A stretch of DNA of 64,000 nt from Mollicutes bacterium (GTDB taxonomy: Bacteria > Bacillota_I > Bacilli_A > Izemoplasmatales > Izemoplasmataceae): contig PWFC01000039.1 in the NCBI GenBank assembly GCA_003554025.1, forward strand, positions 1 to 64,000. Direction: 5' to 3'. Position numbers and translations under genes: made by a program. Below, one piece after another: positions 15,711-24,447 of this stretch. The number at the start of each line of letters is the position of its first letter. Position 1 is the first letter of the stretch. Below the pieces are notes generated by a model that was given only the letters and a program-made list of their open reading frames with translations, did not search any database and was not told the DNA's origin.

Positions 15711-16642
15711 AAAAACGAAAATTGATTTTGGATTGCGACCCCGGCCACGACGACGCCATAGCGATTATGCTTGCGGGCAACCATCCCGATTTGGAGTTGC
15801 TCGGGCTTACGATTGAAGCCGGGAATCAAACGCTTGAAAAAACGGGAAGAAACGCCTTGAACGTATGCCAGTATCTCGGCATAGACGTACCGGTTGCGTT
15901 GGGGGCTTCCCGGCCGCTTGTGCGAGATTTGCAAATTGCCGAGGACATCCACGGAGAAAGCGGGCTTGACGGCTTTGATTTCCCTGAACCCCAAAAGACG
16001 TTTGAAGCTCGTCATGCGGTTAATTTCATCATCGATACGCTGCTAAAAAGCGAGGAAAGGGTCACGCTGGTGACCACCGGCCCGATGACAAACGTGGCGC
16101 TTGCCATGAGACTAGAACCAAGGATTTTGGAAAAAATCGAAGAAGTGGTTCTGATGGGCGGGTCTTACGGCTACGGAAATGTTTCACCCGCCGCGGAATT
16201 CAACATCCTCGTCGACCCTGAAGCCGCCCACATCGTGTTTACTTCCGGTCTAAAAGTCAGCATGATGGGTTTAGATGTCACAAGAAAGGTCCTCGCTCTT
16301 CCCAAGGTCGTCGAGCGGATGGAAAAAATCGACAACAAAGCCTCCCGTTTGTTTGCCGATTTGATGAGGGCGTTCAACGAAAACCAGCGCAAGGTTTTCG
16401 GGTTGCAAGGCGGGCCTTTGCACGACCCCGTCACCATCGCCTACCTGCTTGAACCCGACCTTCTTACCATGCAACACGTCCATTGTGAAATCGACCTTTC
16501 CCACGGCATCAGCCATGGACGGACCAATTGCGACGTTTTCGACTACTTGAAACGAAAGCGGAACGCTTACGTCGCTGTCGACATTGACGCTGCAAGATTT
16601 TGGGATTTCATTGAACGCGGCTTGAGAAGATACAACGGCTGA
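15707..16642 (+). CDS. Inosine/uridine-preferring nucleoside hydrolase
   Basis: 311 residues. The family hallmark DCDPGHDDA at residues 8-16 binds Ca2+ and the ribose. The later HGESGLDG, the middle LVTTGPMTNVALAM and the C-terminal QGGPLHDPVTIAYL with the Ca2+ ligand Asp are all present. The enzyme splits nucleosides into free base and ribose in the cytoplasm. It overlaps ribokinase by ATGA and sits close to a nucleoside importer and uracil permease, which makes a complete uptake and cleavage route. Substrate range (IunH, RihA, RihB or RihC-like) cannot be fixed from sequence. Confidence 0.92.
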   Translation: MKKRKLILDCDPGHDDAIAIMLAGNHPDLELLGLTIEAGNQTLEKTGRNALNVCQYLGIDVPVALGASRPLVRDLQIAEDIHGESGLDGFDFPEPQKTFEARHAVNFIIDTLLKSEERVTLVTTGPMTNVALAMRLEPRILEKIEEVVLMGGSYGYGNVSPAAEFNILVDPEAAHIVFTSGLKVSMMGLDVTRKVLALPKVVERMEKIDNKASRLFADLMRAFNENQRKVFGLQGGPLHDPVTIAYLLEPDLLTMQHVHCEIDLSHGISHGRTNCDVFDYLKRKRNAYVAVDIDAARFWDFIERGLRRYNG

Positions 16643-16657
16643 CAATGAAATCATGAA

Positions 16658-16684
16658 AAAGCGTCTTTGACAGACGCCTTTTTT
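16658..16684 (+). terminator. Rho-independent terminator
   Basis: AAGCGTCT / AGACGCCTT hairpin with a five-base loop and T run, right after the nucleoside hydrolase gene. Confidence 0.8.
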
Positions 16685-16789
16685 GACGAGAAGGCCACAC
16701 CGGTGTAAAGGATAAAACTCATCAAAAAATTCACTCGCCAAACATGTTCGTTGGACACATCACAAAAGCTTGAAATCGGAACGCTTGCA

Positions 16790-16860
16790 ATATGGAGGGC
16801 AAACCTATACTATTTAAATATAGAGAGGTGTCAATACGGCTCCACTCTCGGGTCGGGGGG
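16790..16860 (+). promoter_or_regulatory. Structured leader of the c-di-GMP gene, GEMM-like core fragment
   Basis: The segment holds AGGGCAAACC (16796-16805), identical to the conserved core of GEMM-I c-di-GMP riboswitches. A small stem CTATA/TATAG follows (16805-16809 with 16819-16823), then GAGGTGTCAATACGGCTCC. The second half of the GEMM consensus (GGGACGCAAAGCCTCC) is only loosely matched and the first helix ends in an unusual loop. It could be a divergent riboswitch or chance. A weak -10 (TATACT, 16807-16812) also lies here. Confidence 0.2.
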
Positions 16861-16867
16861 CGGTTTT

Positions 16868-18659
16868 ATGCGAAAGCTGTTGAACCATTTGTTTGTTCGT
16901 TGGAACCGGTATAAACGTTTTGCAACGATTTTGCTATTGGTTTTGTTGACGCTGAACACTTTCCTTGTGTACATAACCGGGGGCATCCCGAGCGCGTTCG
17001 CCCACACCATGTACATACCGGTGTTGATCGCTTCGCTTTACTATGGGTACAAAGGCGGCATTCTTGTCGGCATCATCAGCGGATTGCTGGTCGGTCCTTT
17101 CATGGCGATTGGCGCATTCGATGTCGGCACCGAACCGTTTTCGAACTCTTTTTTACCGCTTGTTGTATTTTGCGGGGATTGGCGGCGTGGTCGGTGTCCT
17201 TTTTACCTATCTTCAAAACCGTATGGATGAATTGCACACACAAACCGAAGAACTCAGCAAGACGCTTATGTCCATTGGCGATGGCGTCGTCATCACCGAC
17301 AATCGCGGCGTCATTGAAAGGATCAACCAACCGGCGGCGGACATGCTTGGCATTCGCGCAAAAGACGCCGAAAAAAAAGCGTTCGGCGACGTTTTTCATT
17401 TGATTCAAGCGGAAAGCCGAAACCGGATAAACGATCCGGTTCTTACGGCGATCAAAACGGGAAAAAACGCGGAAATCGATCGGCAGACCTTGCTCATCGA
17501 CGCTTCGGGAAACGAACGCTACATCGAAGACATCGCCAGTCCGATAATGGACAAAGAAGAGAATCTCATCGGCGTGGTGTTGGTTTTCCGAGACGTCACC
17601 AAAAGAACGATGCAGGAAAAGGAAATCCGGCATTTAAGCAATCACGACCATTTGACAAACATTCCGAACCACCGCCATTTTCATCAAAAACTTGATTCGC
17701 TCGATCAAAAAGACTTCTATCCTCTTGGCATCGTATATTTCGATTTGGACGGCTTGAAATTGATCAACGACGCTTACGGCCATGCTTCTGGCGATCAAGC
17801 CCTCAAACAAGTGGCGAAAATCCTCAAAGCATCGGAAAGAGATAACGACTTTGCCGCCCGCATCGGCGGCGATGAGTTCGCCATGATTTGTCCGAACGCC
17901 GACGAAGAGACCATGGAGGCGCTAAGAGCGACGATTGATAAAAAAATCAAGCGCCAAAAAGTACAGGGAGTCCGTTATTCGTTGGCCACAGGCTACGCTT
18001 TAAAAAAAGACGCTCGTCAAACCATTCGTTCCGTTTTAAGCAAAGCCGAGAACCGTATGTACAAAAACAAGGTCCTCAGTGGCAAAAGCACTAGAAATCA
18101 AGCGATCAAAAGCATTTTGGAGACGCTCACCAACAAATACGAAGAAGAACGCGTACATTCGAAACGTGTCGGAGAGTTTTGCCGGGAAATCGGCGCTTCC
18201 TTAGGGTTGAGACAAGACGAGGTAAAAGAACTCGAACTCGCAGGACAGCTGCACGACATTGGAAAAATTACCATACCCGACGCCATTTTGGGAAAACCCG
18301 GCAAACTCAACGAAAAAGAATGGGCCACCATGAAAGAACACACGGTGGCCGGCTATCAAATTTTGCGCGCCTCCGACGAATACTCCAAGTTGGCCGATTA
18401 CGCCATGAGTCACCACGAACGCGTCGACGGCACCGGCTATCCCAACGAATCCAATCAAGAACAAATCCCCTTTTTCTCCAAAATCATCAGCGTCGCCGAC
18501 GCTTATGAAGCCATGACTTCGGATCGGCCCTACCGGAAAGCTTTGCCGGTATCACGCGCCAAAGAGGAACTCCGGCAAAACCGCGGAACGCAGTTTGACG
18601 CGGAAATCGTCGACGTTTTCTTAGAAGACGTGTTGCCCAACATCGCCAACAATCGCTGA
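16868..18659 (+). pseudogene. PAS-GGDEF-HD-GYP c-di-GMP signalling protein, frameshifted
   Basis: The N-terminal frame (ATG 16868) gives about 95 residues with membrane helices, then breaks at six T residues (17149-17154). Removing one T joins it to the frame that ends at 18659: YRLLYFAGIGGVVGVLFTYL (last helix), coiled linker, PAS domain (MSIGDGVVITDNRGVIERIN), GGDEF domain with intact IGGDEF, and HD-GYP domain with LHDIGK and HHERVDGTGYP. An intact protein could make and destroy c-di-GMP. The rest of the gene is open for over 490 codons without damage, so either a homopolymer sequencing error or a very recent mutation is likely. The downstream part alone could be made from an internal start. 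Confidence 0.8.
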
Positions 18660-18667
18660 TGCATACA

Positions 18668-18694
18668 AAAACAGGCGGTTTCAAACGCCTGTTT
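18668..18694. terminator. Bidirectional terminator
   Basis: AACAGGCG / CGCCTGTT with an eight-base loop, A and T runs on either side, between two convergent genes. Confidence 0.75.
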
Positions 18695-18721
18695 GTGGAT
18701 GTGTGGAGAATGGATTCGTCG

Positions 18722-19129
18722 CTACTCGCCAATGACTTGCACGAAAAGCTTTCTAGTCCTCGGACCGTCGAATTCGCAAAAATACAGTCCTTGCCAGGTT
18801 CCAAGCTTCAACGAGCCGTCTTCGACGATGACGGTCTCCGACGCGCCGATGGTGGAAGATTTGATATGGGCGTCGGAATTGCCTTCCATGTGGCGGAACT
18901 CTTTACGGTCGGGGAAACTCTTCTTGAGACTGAAAAGCAAATCGGTGACCACGTCGGGGTCGGCGTTTTCGTTGATGGTCACCGCCGCTGTGGTGTGCGG
19001 CACAAACAAGGTGACTTGTCCGTTTTGCACGTTGCTTTTTTGCACGAACTTCCGAATCGACGCCGTAACGTCCTTGAACGTTTCCCGAGACTCTGTCTTC
19101 ACGCTGAGCGTCGTGGTTTTGACAATCAT
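18722..19129 (-). CDS. YjbQ/UPF0047 family protein (secondary thiamine-phosphate synthase type)
   Basis: 135 residues. Start ATG 19129, directly behind AGGAGGCG; a longer frame lacks a ribosome site. Family motifs are visible: VTLFVPHTTAAVTINENADPDV (in two parts, FVPHTTAAVTINE and NADPDV), HMEGNSDAHIKSSTIGAS and LGTWQGLYFCEFDGPR. The conserved His and Glu form a metal site in solved structures. Some members complement thiamine-phosphate synthase mutants weakly, but the native role is unknown. Stand-alone gene. Confidence 0.85.
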   Translation of the reverse strand: MIVKTTTLSVKTESRETFKDVTASIRKFVQKSNVQNGQVTLFVPHTTAAVTINENADPDVVTDLLFSLKKSFPDRKEFRHMEGNSDAHIKSSTIGASETVIVEDGSLKLGTWQGLYFCEFDGPRTRKLFVQVIGE

Positions 19130-19160
19130 AATGCGCCTCCTAACATATCTTTCTACACCC

Positions 19161-19190
19161 ATTATAAACGAATTTTCCCTCACGAGCCAA
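19161..19190 (-). promoter_or_regulatory. Promoter of the YjbQ-family gene
   Basis: On the minus strand: TTGGCT, 18-base spacer, TATAAT, about 30 bases before the start codon. Confidence 0.5.
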
Positions 19191-19250
19191 ACATTCCCGC
19201 GATTTTTCCAAAGACGAATAAACGATGATGCATGCCAAGGAGATGGTGTC

Positions 19251-19667
19251 ATGAAAAAAATCAAAGTCGCATACGTCTGCATCCACAACAGTTGCCGCTC
19301 GCAAATGGCCGAAGCCATTACGAACGTCGTGGCGGGCGATTTCTTTGAAGCATACAGCGCCGGTACCAACCCCAAACCTTCGATCAATCAAGACGCGGTT
19401 TTGACGGTAAAAGAATTGTACGACATCGACATGGAAGAAACACAAACCCCCAAGGCTCTCCATCGTCTGCCCGACAATTTGGACCTTTTGATTACGATGG
19501 GATGCTTTGAAGAATGTCCGCACATTCCCGCAAAGCACCGCGAGGATTGGGGATTGAGCGACCCGACGGGAAAACCGAACACAGAGTTTCAAAACACGGC
19601 CAAAAAGATTGAATCACGGATTCGTTCCTTGCGAAAACGTATTGAAGAAGGCGAGATTGACGTATAA
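19251..19667 (+). CDS. ArsC-like low-molecular-weight protein phosphatase
   Basis: 138 residues; ATG behind AAGGAGATG. The fold is the LMW tyrosine phosphatase/arsenate reductase type: the P-loop CIHNSCRSQMAEA matches Cys-x5-Arg-Ser with the ArsC-specific Asn-x-Cys, and MGCFEECPHIP in the middle supplies the second and third cysteines of the thioredoxin-coupled mechanism (compare CxxxCP). The end has LSDPTGKP, the Asp being the general acid. It probably reduces arsenate to arsenite, or is a related phosphatase. No arsenite pump or ArsR gene is adjacent, so the arsenic role is not secured by context. Confidence 0.82.
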   Translation: MKKIKVAYVCIHNSCRSQMAEAITNVVAGDFFEAYSAGTNPKPSINQDAVLTVKELYDIDMEETQTPKALHRLPDNLDLLITMGCFEECPHIPAKHREDWGLSDPTGKPNTEFQNTAKKIESRIRSLRKRIEEGEIDV

Positions 19668-19685
19668 ACGGAAGGGGGTTTTTGG

Positions 19686-20261
19686 ATGCTTACCTACCGA
19701 ATGTTGACCGAAGAGAACTGGGAAGATTTTCATACGCTTTTTTCCAAGCACAAAGGCGTGCGCGGCGGGTGTTGGTGCAGCTTCTATTTAGCGTATGCCG
19801 GGGAATACTCGAAAATGGACAGGGCGGCCCGCTATCGCCATCATAAGAGCACACTCGAAAAAGCCGGTCCGACGGGAATCTTGTTGTATGAAGAAGACGC
19901 CCCCGTCGCTTGGGTGCAAGTCGGCAAAGGCGATGTGTTGAAGCGTTTGAACCGCAACCGCAAATACAAGCGGCTCGACCGTCCCACACCGGAAACGCTA
20001 TGGCGCATAGCTTGCGTCTTCGTCGACAAAGGCCGCCGAAAAGAGGGGCTTGCGAAAAAGGCGATTCTCATGGCGCTTGATCACATAAAGAAACATGGCG
20101 GCGGGTTGATTGAGGTTGCCCCTTTTGATTTTGAGAAAGGCGATCCGCGACGTTTCCATCATAACGGGTCAAAAGCGTTTTACGAAGAACTCGGGTTTAT
20201 GGAAGTAGCGCGCATCGGCAAAAACGAAGTGTTGATGGAAAAGCGCATATCCGCCGCATAA
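19686..20261 (+). CDS. GNAT-family N-acetyltransferase
   Basis: 191 residues, ATG preceded by GAAGGGGG. The acetyl-CoA binding motif A region reads ACVFVDKGRRKEGLAKKAI (family R/QxxGxG/A, here RRKEGLAK), with the C-terminal motif SKAFYEELGFMEVARIG. A Cys/Trp-rich front (GGCWCSFYLAY) places it in the group of GNATs with unknown acceptors often found in Firmicutes. It lies 18 bases after the ArsC-like gene and is probably cotranscribed with it. The acceptor substrate is not predictable. Confidence 0.8.
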   Translation: MLTYRMLTEENWEDFHTLFSKHKGVRGGCWCSFYLAYAGEYSKMDRAARYRHHKSTLEKAGPTGILLYEEDAPVAWVQVGKGDVLKRLNRNRKYKRLDRPTPETLWRIACVFVDKGRRKEGLAKKAILMALDHIKKHGGGLIEVAPFDFEKGDPRRFHHNGSKAFYEELGFMEVARIGKNEVLMEKRISAA

Positions 20262-20289
20262 AGTGACGTCTCACCGTTTGCGTTAAAAA

Positions 20290-20327
20290 TCAAAGCGCGC
20301 ATTTTTGCATGGCGCTTTGGTTTTTTT
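20290..20327. terminator. Terminator between convergent genes
   Basis: CAAAGCGC / GCGCTTTG stem with a T run on the plus side; on the minus strand it ends with ATTTTTAAC, so it may also serve the gamma-glutamyltransferase gene. Confidence 0.75.
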
Positions 20328-20344
20328 AACGATTTGAAAAATGG

Positions 20345-21937
20345 TTAAAATCCCGCGACGATGCCGTCGGCACGTTTGTCGCTGCCGCCTTCAAGGCGGT
20401 TTTTTTCACGGTTTTTCCAAACGATTTGGCCTCTTCCGAAATGCTCGACGGTTTTTGTGTAATGGATGTCGTGGCCCTTGGCTTTTAAGCGGTTTACCAA
20501 CTCTTCGTCCATATGTTCTTCCACCAGCACTCTTTTGCCATTTTGCCACATCCATCTCGGAGCGTCCAACGCCGCTTGCGGATTCATGCCCGAATCGATG
20601 GTGTTTAGGAGAACTTGAAGGTGCCCTTGCGGCTGCATGAAACCGCCCATTACCCCAAAAGGCCCGACGGCTTTTTGGTTTTTACTGAGAAAGCCCGGGA
20701 TGATGGTGTGGAAGGAACGTTTCCCGGGGGCTAGGGCGTTGGCGTGGTCTTTATCAAGCGAGAAGTTGTGGCCGCGATTTTGCATGGCGATGCCCGTATC
20801 CGGAATCACGATGCCGGAACCAAACCCCATGTAATTGCTTTGGATGAAGGACACCATGTTTCCCTCGCTATCGGCGCTGGCGAGATAGATGGTCCCTCCT
20901 TGTCTTGGCGACCCGGGCTTTGGTTCATGCGCTTCATCGGTGATGGCGCGGCTTCTTATTTTGGCGTAGGCATCCGAAAGCAAATCGGCCGAGGCAACTT
21001 TCATGTGGTCGTTGTCGGCGATGTACTCTAAACCGTCCGCAAACGCCGCTTTCATGGCTTCAATCTGTTTGTGGAATCTGTCGAAGGGGTTTTTTGGGTC
21101 CATGGGGAGATGTTTGAAAATGTTGAGCGCTTCTAAGGCAATAAGGCCTTGTGTGTTGGGCGGCATTTCCCATACGTCGTATCCTTTGTAATGCGCTTTT
21201 AAGGGTTTTACCCAATGTGCTTTGTGATCGCGCAAATCCTCTTTCGTCAAAAAACCGTCGTGTTTTTGAACGTAGTTTGCGATTTTTTCGGCCAGCTCGC
21301 CATTGTAAAAGGATTCGCCGCGAGTTTTTGCGATGGAAGACAACGTTTTTGCCATCTCCGGGGCCGACCAGGTTTCGCCGCTGTTCGGCGTTTTTTTCCC
21401 GCGGGCAAATAGGTCAAACCAAGGGGTGAACGCTTCGCCCTGCCAGGCGTTTTTATAGGTTTCGTACGCTTTTTTCCACGAAGCCGCGATGCCGGGGGTT
21501 AGCGTAAATCCGTGTTTCGCAAGGTCGATGGCCGGCTGCATCACGGTTTCAAAGGGAAGGTTTCCGAAGCGTTTGGACAGCTCGACCCACGCCGAAGGCG
21601 CTCCCGGGACGGTGATGGGGAGAACGCCGTATTTGGGCATGCTTTCATACCCTCGTTTTTTCACTTCTTCGATGGTGAGGTTTTTTGGCGCTTTTCCGCT
21701 GCCGTTTAAGGCGTGTATTTGGTCGTCTTTGGTCCAAACGATGGCGTAGGCGTCTCCGCCGATGCCCGTAGTTGTGGGTTCGACCACGCACAAAGAAGCC
21801 GCCGTAGCGATGGCGGCGTCGATGGCGTTGCCCCCTTGTTTCATGATGTCGACGCCGATTTGTGCGGCCAGTGGTTGGGATGTGGCGACCATGGCGTTTT
21901 TTGCGTAGGTTGCGGACGCTTGTTTTTCGTTGTTCAT
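20345..21937 (-). CDS. Gamma-glutamyltransferase family protein, cytoplasmic type
   Basis: 530 residues; ATG behind GGAGGG. No signal peptide is present, unlike secreted Ggt, which points to the YwrD-like intracellular branch. The self-cleaving Ntn-hydrolase site is GGTIYLASAD with the nucleophile Thr349 at the start of the small subunit; GSGKAPKN, the ITVPGAPSAW region and MGGFMQPQGH are further family motifs. The enzyme hydrolyses or transfers gamma-glutamyl groups, for example in glutathione or gamma-glutamyl amino acid turnover. It is monocistronic. The precursor is expected to mature into two subunits. Confidence 0.92.
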   Translation of the reverse strand: MNNEKQASATYAKNAMVATSQPLAAQIGVDIMKQGGNAIDAAIATAASLCVVEPTTTGIGGDAYAIVWTKDDQIHALNGSGKAPKNLTIEEVKKRGYESMPKYGVLPITVPGAPSAWVELSKRFGNLPFETVMQPAIDLAKHGFTLTPGIAASWKKAYETYKNAWQGEAFTPWFDLFARGKKTPNSGETWSAPEMAKTLSSIAKTRGESFYNGELAEKIANYVQKHDGFLTKEDLRDHKAHWVKPLKAHYKGYDVWEMPPNTQGLIALEALNIFKHLPMDPKNPFDRFHKQIEAMKAAFADGLEYIADNDHMKVASADLLSDAYAKIRSRAITDEAHEPKPGSPRQGGTIYLASADSEGNMVSFIQSNYMGFGSGIVIPDTGIAMQNRGHNFSLDKDHANALAPGKRSFHTIIPGFLSKNQKAVGPFGVMGGFMQPQGHLQVLLNTIDSGMNPQAALDAPRWMWQNGKRVLVEEHMDEELVNRLKAKGHDIHYTKTVEHFGRGQIVWKNREKNRLEGGSDKRADGIVAGF

Positions 21938-22062
21938 ATCATACCCTCCATATTTCTATCATAGCACAAACCTATCATACATGATGGAAAATTTCGCTTC
22001 GAGATGGTTTGCATGCGTTTTAAACCTTGGGCAAGGCGAAAACGAAATAATTTCTATGCTTT

Positions 22063-22133
22063 TTGACGAAAACAGTGGTAAAATTATGGTAAGAGAGATC
22101 ACAGGCGCTAAAGGCTATGGAAGGGCCCTGTGA
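22063..22133 (+). promoter_or_regulatory. Promoter and leader hairpin of the OB-fold lipoprotein gene
   Basis: TTGACG (22063-22068), 16-base spacer, TATGGT (22085-22090). The transcript would begin with a hairpin, TCACAGG at 22099-22105 pairing with CCTGTGA at 22127-22133, placed just before the GGAGG ribosome site. It may affect mRNA stability or translation. Confidence 0.4.
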
Positions 22134-22153
22134 AATGTGGAGGTGTGAGGCGA

Positions 22154-23137
22154 TTGAAAAAGTATTTTGCCTTGTTTTTGGTAGTGTTTGGTGTGTTGTT
22201 TCTATGCGCTTGCGGAACAGGGGCCGAGGACAGAGCCGATGTTCAAAAGGCCCGCGATGCGTTGCTTCTGACCACGACGGAAGTGACGGGAGATTTTTGG
22301 GTGCCCGCCGAGGGCAGACATTCGACAATCATCACATGGGTCTCGGACAATCCGGATCATATCGCCGTGACCGATGAAATTTCCGATGGGCAAACCCGTC
22401 TTTCGGTGACGCGTCCGGATTTTGACGGGGAAGACGTTTGGGTGACGTTGACTGCGACGATAACGAAAAACAAAGAGTCCATGACCCGGCCTTTTGACGT
22501 CAAAGTTTTGCGTGAACCCGGTGAGGACATGATGGTGGAAAACATCGCGGCCGTGTACGGTGTCGCCCATCGTGAGCCTGTTGGTGTTGTGGGCATTGTA
22601 TCGAACATTGTCAGCCACCGTTCGCTTTTCATCGAAGACGATTCGGGGGGAATCGCCGTATACGATTTTGATGCGGTCTTGATTGGAACCGCTCAAATAG
22701 GCGACCGCATTCGAGTAATTGGCGAACGAGATACGTTCAGCGGTTTGGTGCAAATCGGATACATCAGTTCGACCGCCATCCTTGAAAGCGGCGTAACGCT
22801 TCCGGTAATGGCGGATCTAAACGCCGTCGACATTGAGAGTTCTGAGGCGATGCTACCTTATCAGGGAAGAAGAGTCGAACTTTCCGACATGACGGTCGTT
22901 ACCCTGCCGGAATTGACGAGTTCGACATCCTCTTACAACATCGGCCTTCGCCGCGCCGACGAGAAGGAGATCATCTTCCGTTATGACGGCCGTCTTGCCG
23001 ATCACGACGATTTGTTTGCGGCGCTTTCCGCGCTTGAAGAAGGCGACGTCATCAACGTTACGGGCATGACCGTGGGATGGTACAACGGGCCGCAACTTGT
23101 CATCGGACACGAAGACCAATTCGAACTCGTAGAATAG
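22154..23137 (+). CDS. Lipoprotein with Ig-like and OB-fold domains
   Basis: 327 residues. Start TTG 22154, behind GGAGGTG; an in-frame earlier codon overlaps that ribosome site. Lipobox LCAC. Residues about 25-125 look like an atrophied bacterial Ig domain (DFWVPAEGRHSTIITWVSDN in the usual W-x-S-D/S-N-P layout, then LTATIT). Residues about 135-325 resemble an OB fold of the type found in extracellular nucleases such as YhcR (VVGIVSNIVSHRSLFIEDDS, GDRIRVIGERDTF, GDVINVTGMTVGWYNGPQL). No nuclease catalytic domain is present. It could bind nucleic acid or polysaccharide at the surface; this is inference. Monocistronic. Confidence 0.65.
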   Translation: MKKYFALFLVVFGVLFLCACGTGAEDRADVQKARDALLLTTTEVTGDFWVPAEGRHSTIITWVSDNPDHIAVTDEISDGQTRLSVTRPDFDGEDVWVTLTATITKNKESMTRPFDVKVLREPGEDMMVENIAAVYGVAHREPVGVVGIVSNIVSHRSLFIEDDSGGIAVYDFDAVLIGTAQIGDRIRVIGERDTFSGLVQIGYISSTAILESGVTLPVMADLNAVDIESSEAMLPYQGRRVELSDMTVVTLPELTSSTSSYNIGLRRADEKEIIFRYDGRLADHDDLFAALSALEEGDVINVTGMTVGWYNGPQLVIGHEDQFELVE

Positions 23138-23146
23138 ATACGCATC

Positions 23147-23171
23147 AAGGCGCTCGCAAGAGCGTCTTTTT
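23147..23171 (+). terminator. Rho-independent terminator
   Basis: AGGCGCTC / GAGCGTCT hairpin with a GCAA loop and T run. Confidence 0.75.
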
Positions 23172-23179
23172 ATGAGGCG

Positions 23180-23208
23180 TTGCGTTCTTGCGGCACACCC
23201 ACTATAAT
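23180..23208 (+). promoter_or_regulatory. Promoter of the MalY/PatB-type gene
   Basis: TTGCGT, 17-base spacer, perfect TATAAT, about 30 bases before the start codon. Confidence 0.6.
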
Positions 23209-23242
23209 GGACTTGAACGTAAGTAGATGAAAGGATGAGACG

Positions 23243-24406
23243 ATGTACGAGTTCAAAACCTTAAACCGCAAAAACACCGCTTCGGCGAAATGGGAAAGGC
23301 CCAAGGATCAAGTCGGACGCGAAGACTATCTCGTGTTTTCGGTGGCCGATTCCGATTATGAGACCGCCCCCGAAATCAAAGAGGCGCTTCAAAGACGCGT
23401 TAAGCACGGTGCGTTCGGCTACACCTACGCCGACGACGAATACTTCGACGCCGTAAAAAGCTGGATGGATAGGCGGCATGGCCTGTCGGTGGAAAAGCAC
23501 TGGATACTTCCCGCTCCGAAAGTGTTGACGTCGATGAGCATGATGATTCAGGCGTTCACTACACAAAAAGACAAAATCGCCATTCAAACACCGGTTTACA
23601 ACGTGTTTTTCGACGTCGTCAACCAAAGCGGTCGGGAACTGGTGGAAAACCCTCTACTTGACGAAGGGGGATACACAATGGACTTTGCGCATCTTGAGAA
23701 GTGTTTCCAAGATGGCGTGAAGATGCTTTTCCTTTGCAGTCCCCACAACCCCGTCGGAAGAGTTTGGAAAGAAGAGGAACTAAGAAAGCTCGTAGAGCTT
23801 TGCAAGCGTTACGACGTATACTTGGTCAGCGACGAGATTCATGCCGATTTGATCATGCCCGGCCACACGTTCGTTTCGACGGGCGCGTTTTTCGAGGAGT
23901 ATGAGAAAATCCTTGTCGTCAACGCCCCGAGCAAAACGTTCAACATTGCGGGGTTGCACACCGCAAATGTCTTCGTCTTTGACCCGAAACTGCGGCGCGC
24001 CTTGAAAAAGACCATGCGCAAAAACTTTCTTGGCACCCCGAACGTTTTGGCGCTTTTGGCTTGCAAAAGCGCGTATGAAAAGTGCGACGACTGGGTCGAT
24101 GCACAAAATGCGCACATTCAGTCGAACTACGAACTCGTCAAATCGTTCATGGCCGAAAACATTCCCGAAGCGCGCGTCACGACTTTAGAGGGGACCTACC
24201 TTCTTTGGATCGATTTGCGGGCGTTCGGCGTTTCCGGCGAACAGATATACCAGGGTTTGATGGCGCAAGGCGTTGTCGTGGGCGAGGGCAAGAAGTACAA
24301 ACCGCAATGCGACGGGTTCATCCGCTTGAACGTCGCTTGTTCAAAAGAGCAACTTCTTGAGGGACTTCGCCGAATGGACACGTATTTTGAAGCGTTGCGC
24401 GCATAA
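23243..24406 (+). CDS. MalY/PatB-type cystathionine beta-lyase (PLP aminotransferase fold)
   Basis: 387 residues, fold-type I PLP enzyme. Family features: the substrate loop FSVADSDYETAPEI (usual W/VADMDF), HGAFGYTYADDEYFDAVKSW, the cofactor-contacting LCSPHNPVGRVW, the Asp of LVSDEIHADL, and the Schiff-base Lys in NAPSKTFNIAGLH. Members split cystathionine or cysteine by alpha,beta-elimination to pyruvate, ammonia and a thiol. The usual Met/Phe of VADMDF is Ser/Tyr here, a small variation. It is monocistronic and converges on rocD. A cysteine desulfidase gene lies at 53680. Confidence 0.88.
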   Translation: MYEFKTLNRKNTASAKWERPKDQVGREDYLVFSVADSDYETAPEIKEALQRRVKHGAFGYTYADDEYFDAVKSWMDRRHGLSVEKHWILPAPKVLTSMSMMIQAFTTQKDKIAIQTPVYNVFFDVVNQSGRELVENPLLDEGGYTMDFAHLEKCFQDGVKMLFLCSPHNPVGRVWKEEELRKLVELCKRYDVYLVSDEIHADLIMPGHTFVSTGAFFEEYEKILVVNAPSKTFNIAGLHTANVFVFDPKLRRALKKTMRKNFLGTPNVLALLACKSAYEKCDDWVDAQNAHIQSNYELVKSFMAENIPEARVTTLEGTYLLWIDLRAFGVSGEQIYQGLMAQGVVVGEGKKYKPQCDGFIRLNVACSKEQLLEGLRRMDTYFEALRA

Positions 24407-24441
24407 AAAAAGAGGTTTTCCGGGTTGGAAAACCTCTTTTA
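24407..24441. terminator. Bidirectional terminator
   Basis: AAAAGAGGTTTTCC / GGAAAACCTCTTTT, a 14-bp stem with a five-base loop, shared by convergent genes. Confidence 0.9.
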
Positions 24442-24447
24442 AACGGC

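Noticed and set aside
17149-17154. Programmed -1 frameshift at T TTT TTA
   Set aside because: The heptamer looks slippery, but a -1 shift enters the wrong frame; joining the two halves needs the opposite shift, so a programmed -1 event does not work.
18693-19250. Long N-terminal extension of the ArsC-like protein
   Set aside because: The extension overlaps a conserved YjbQ gene on the other strand, and AAGGAGATG directly precedes the ATG at 19251.
20345-21937. Secreted gamma-glutamyltransferase
   Set aside because: The N-terminus MNNEKQASATYAKNAM has no signal peptide and the ribosome site fixes the start, so a cytoplasmic form is more likely.
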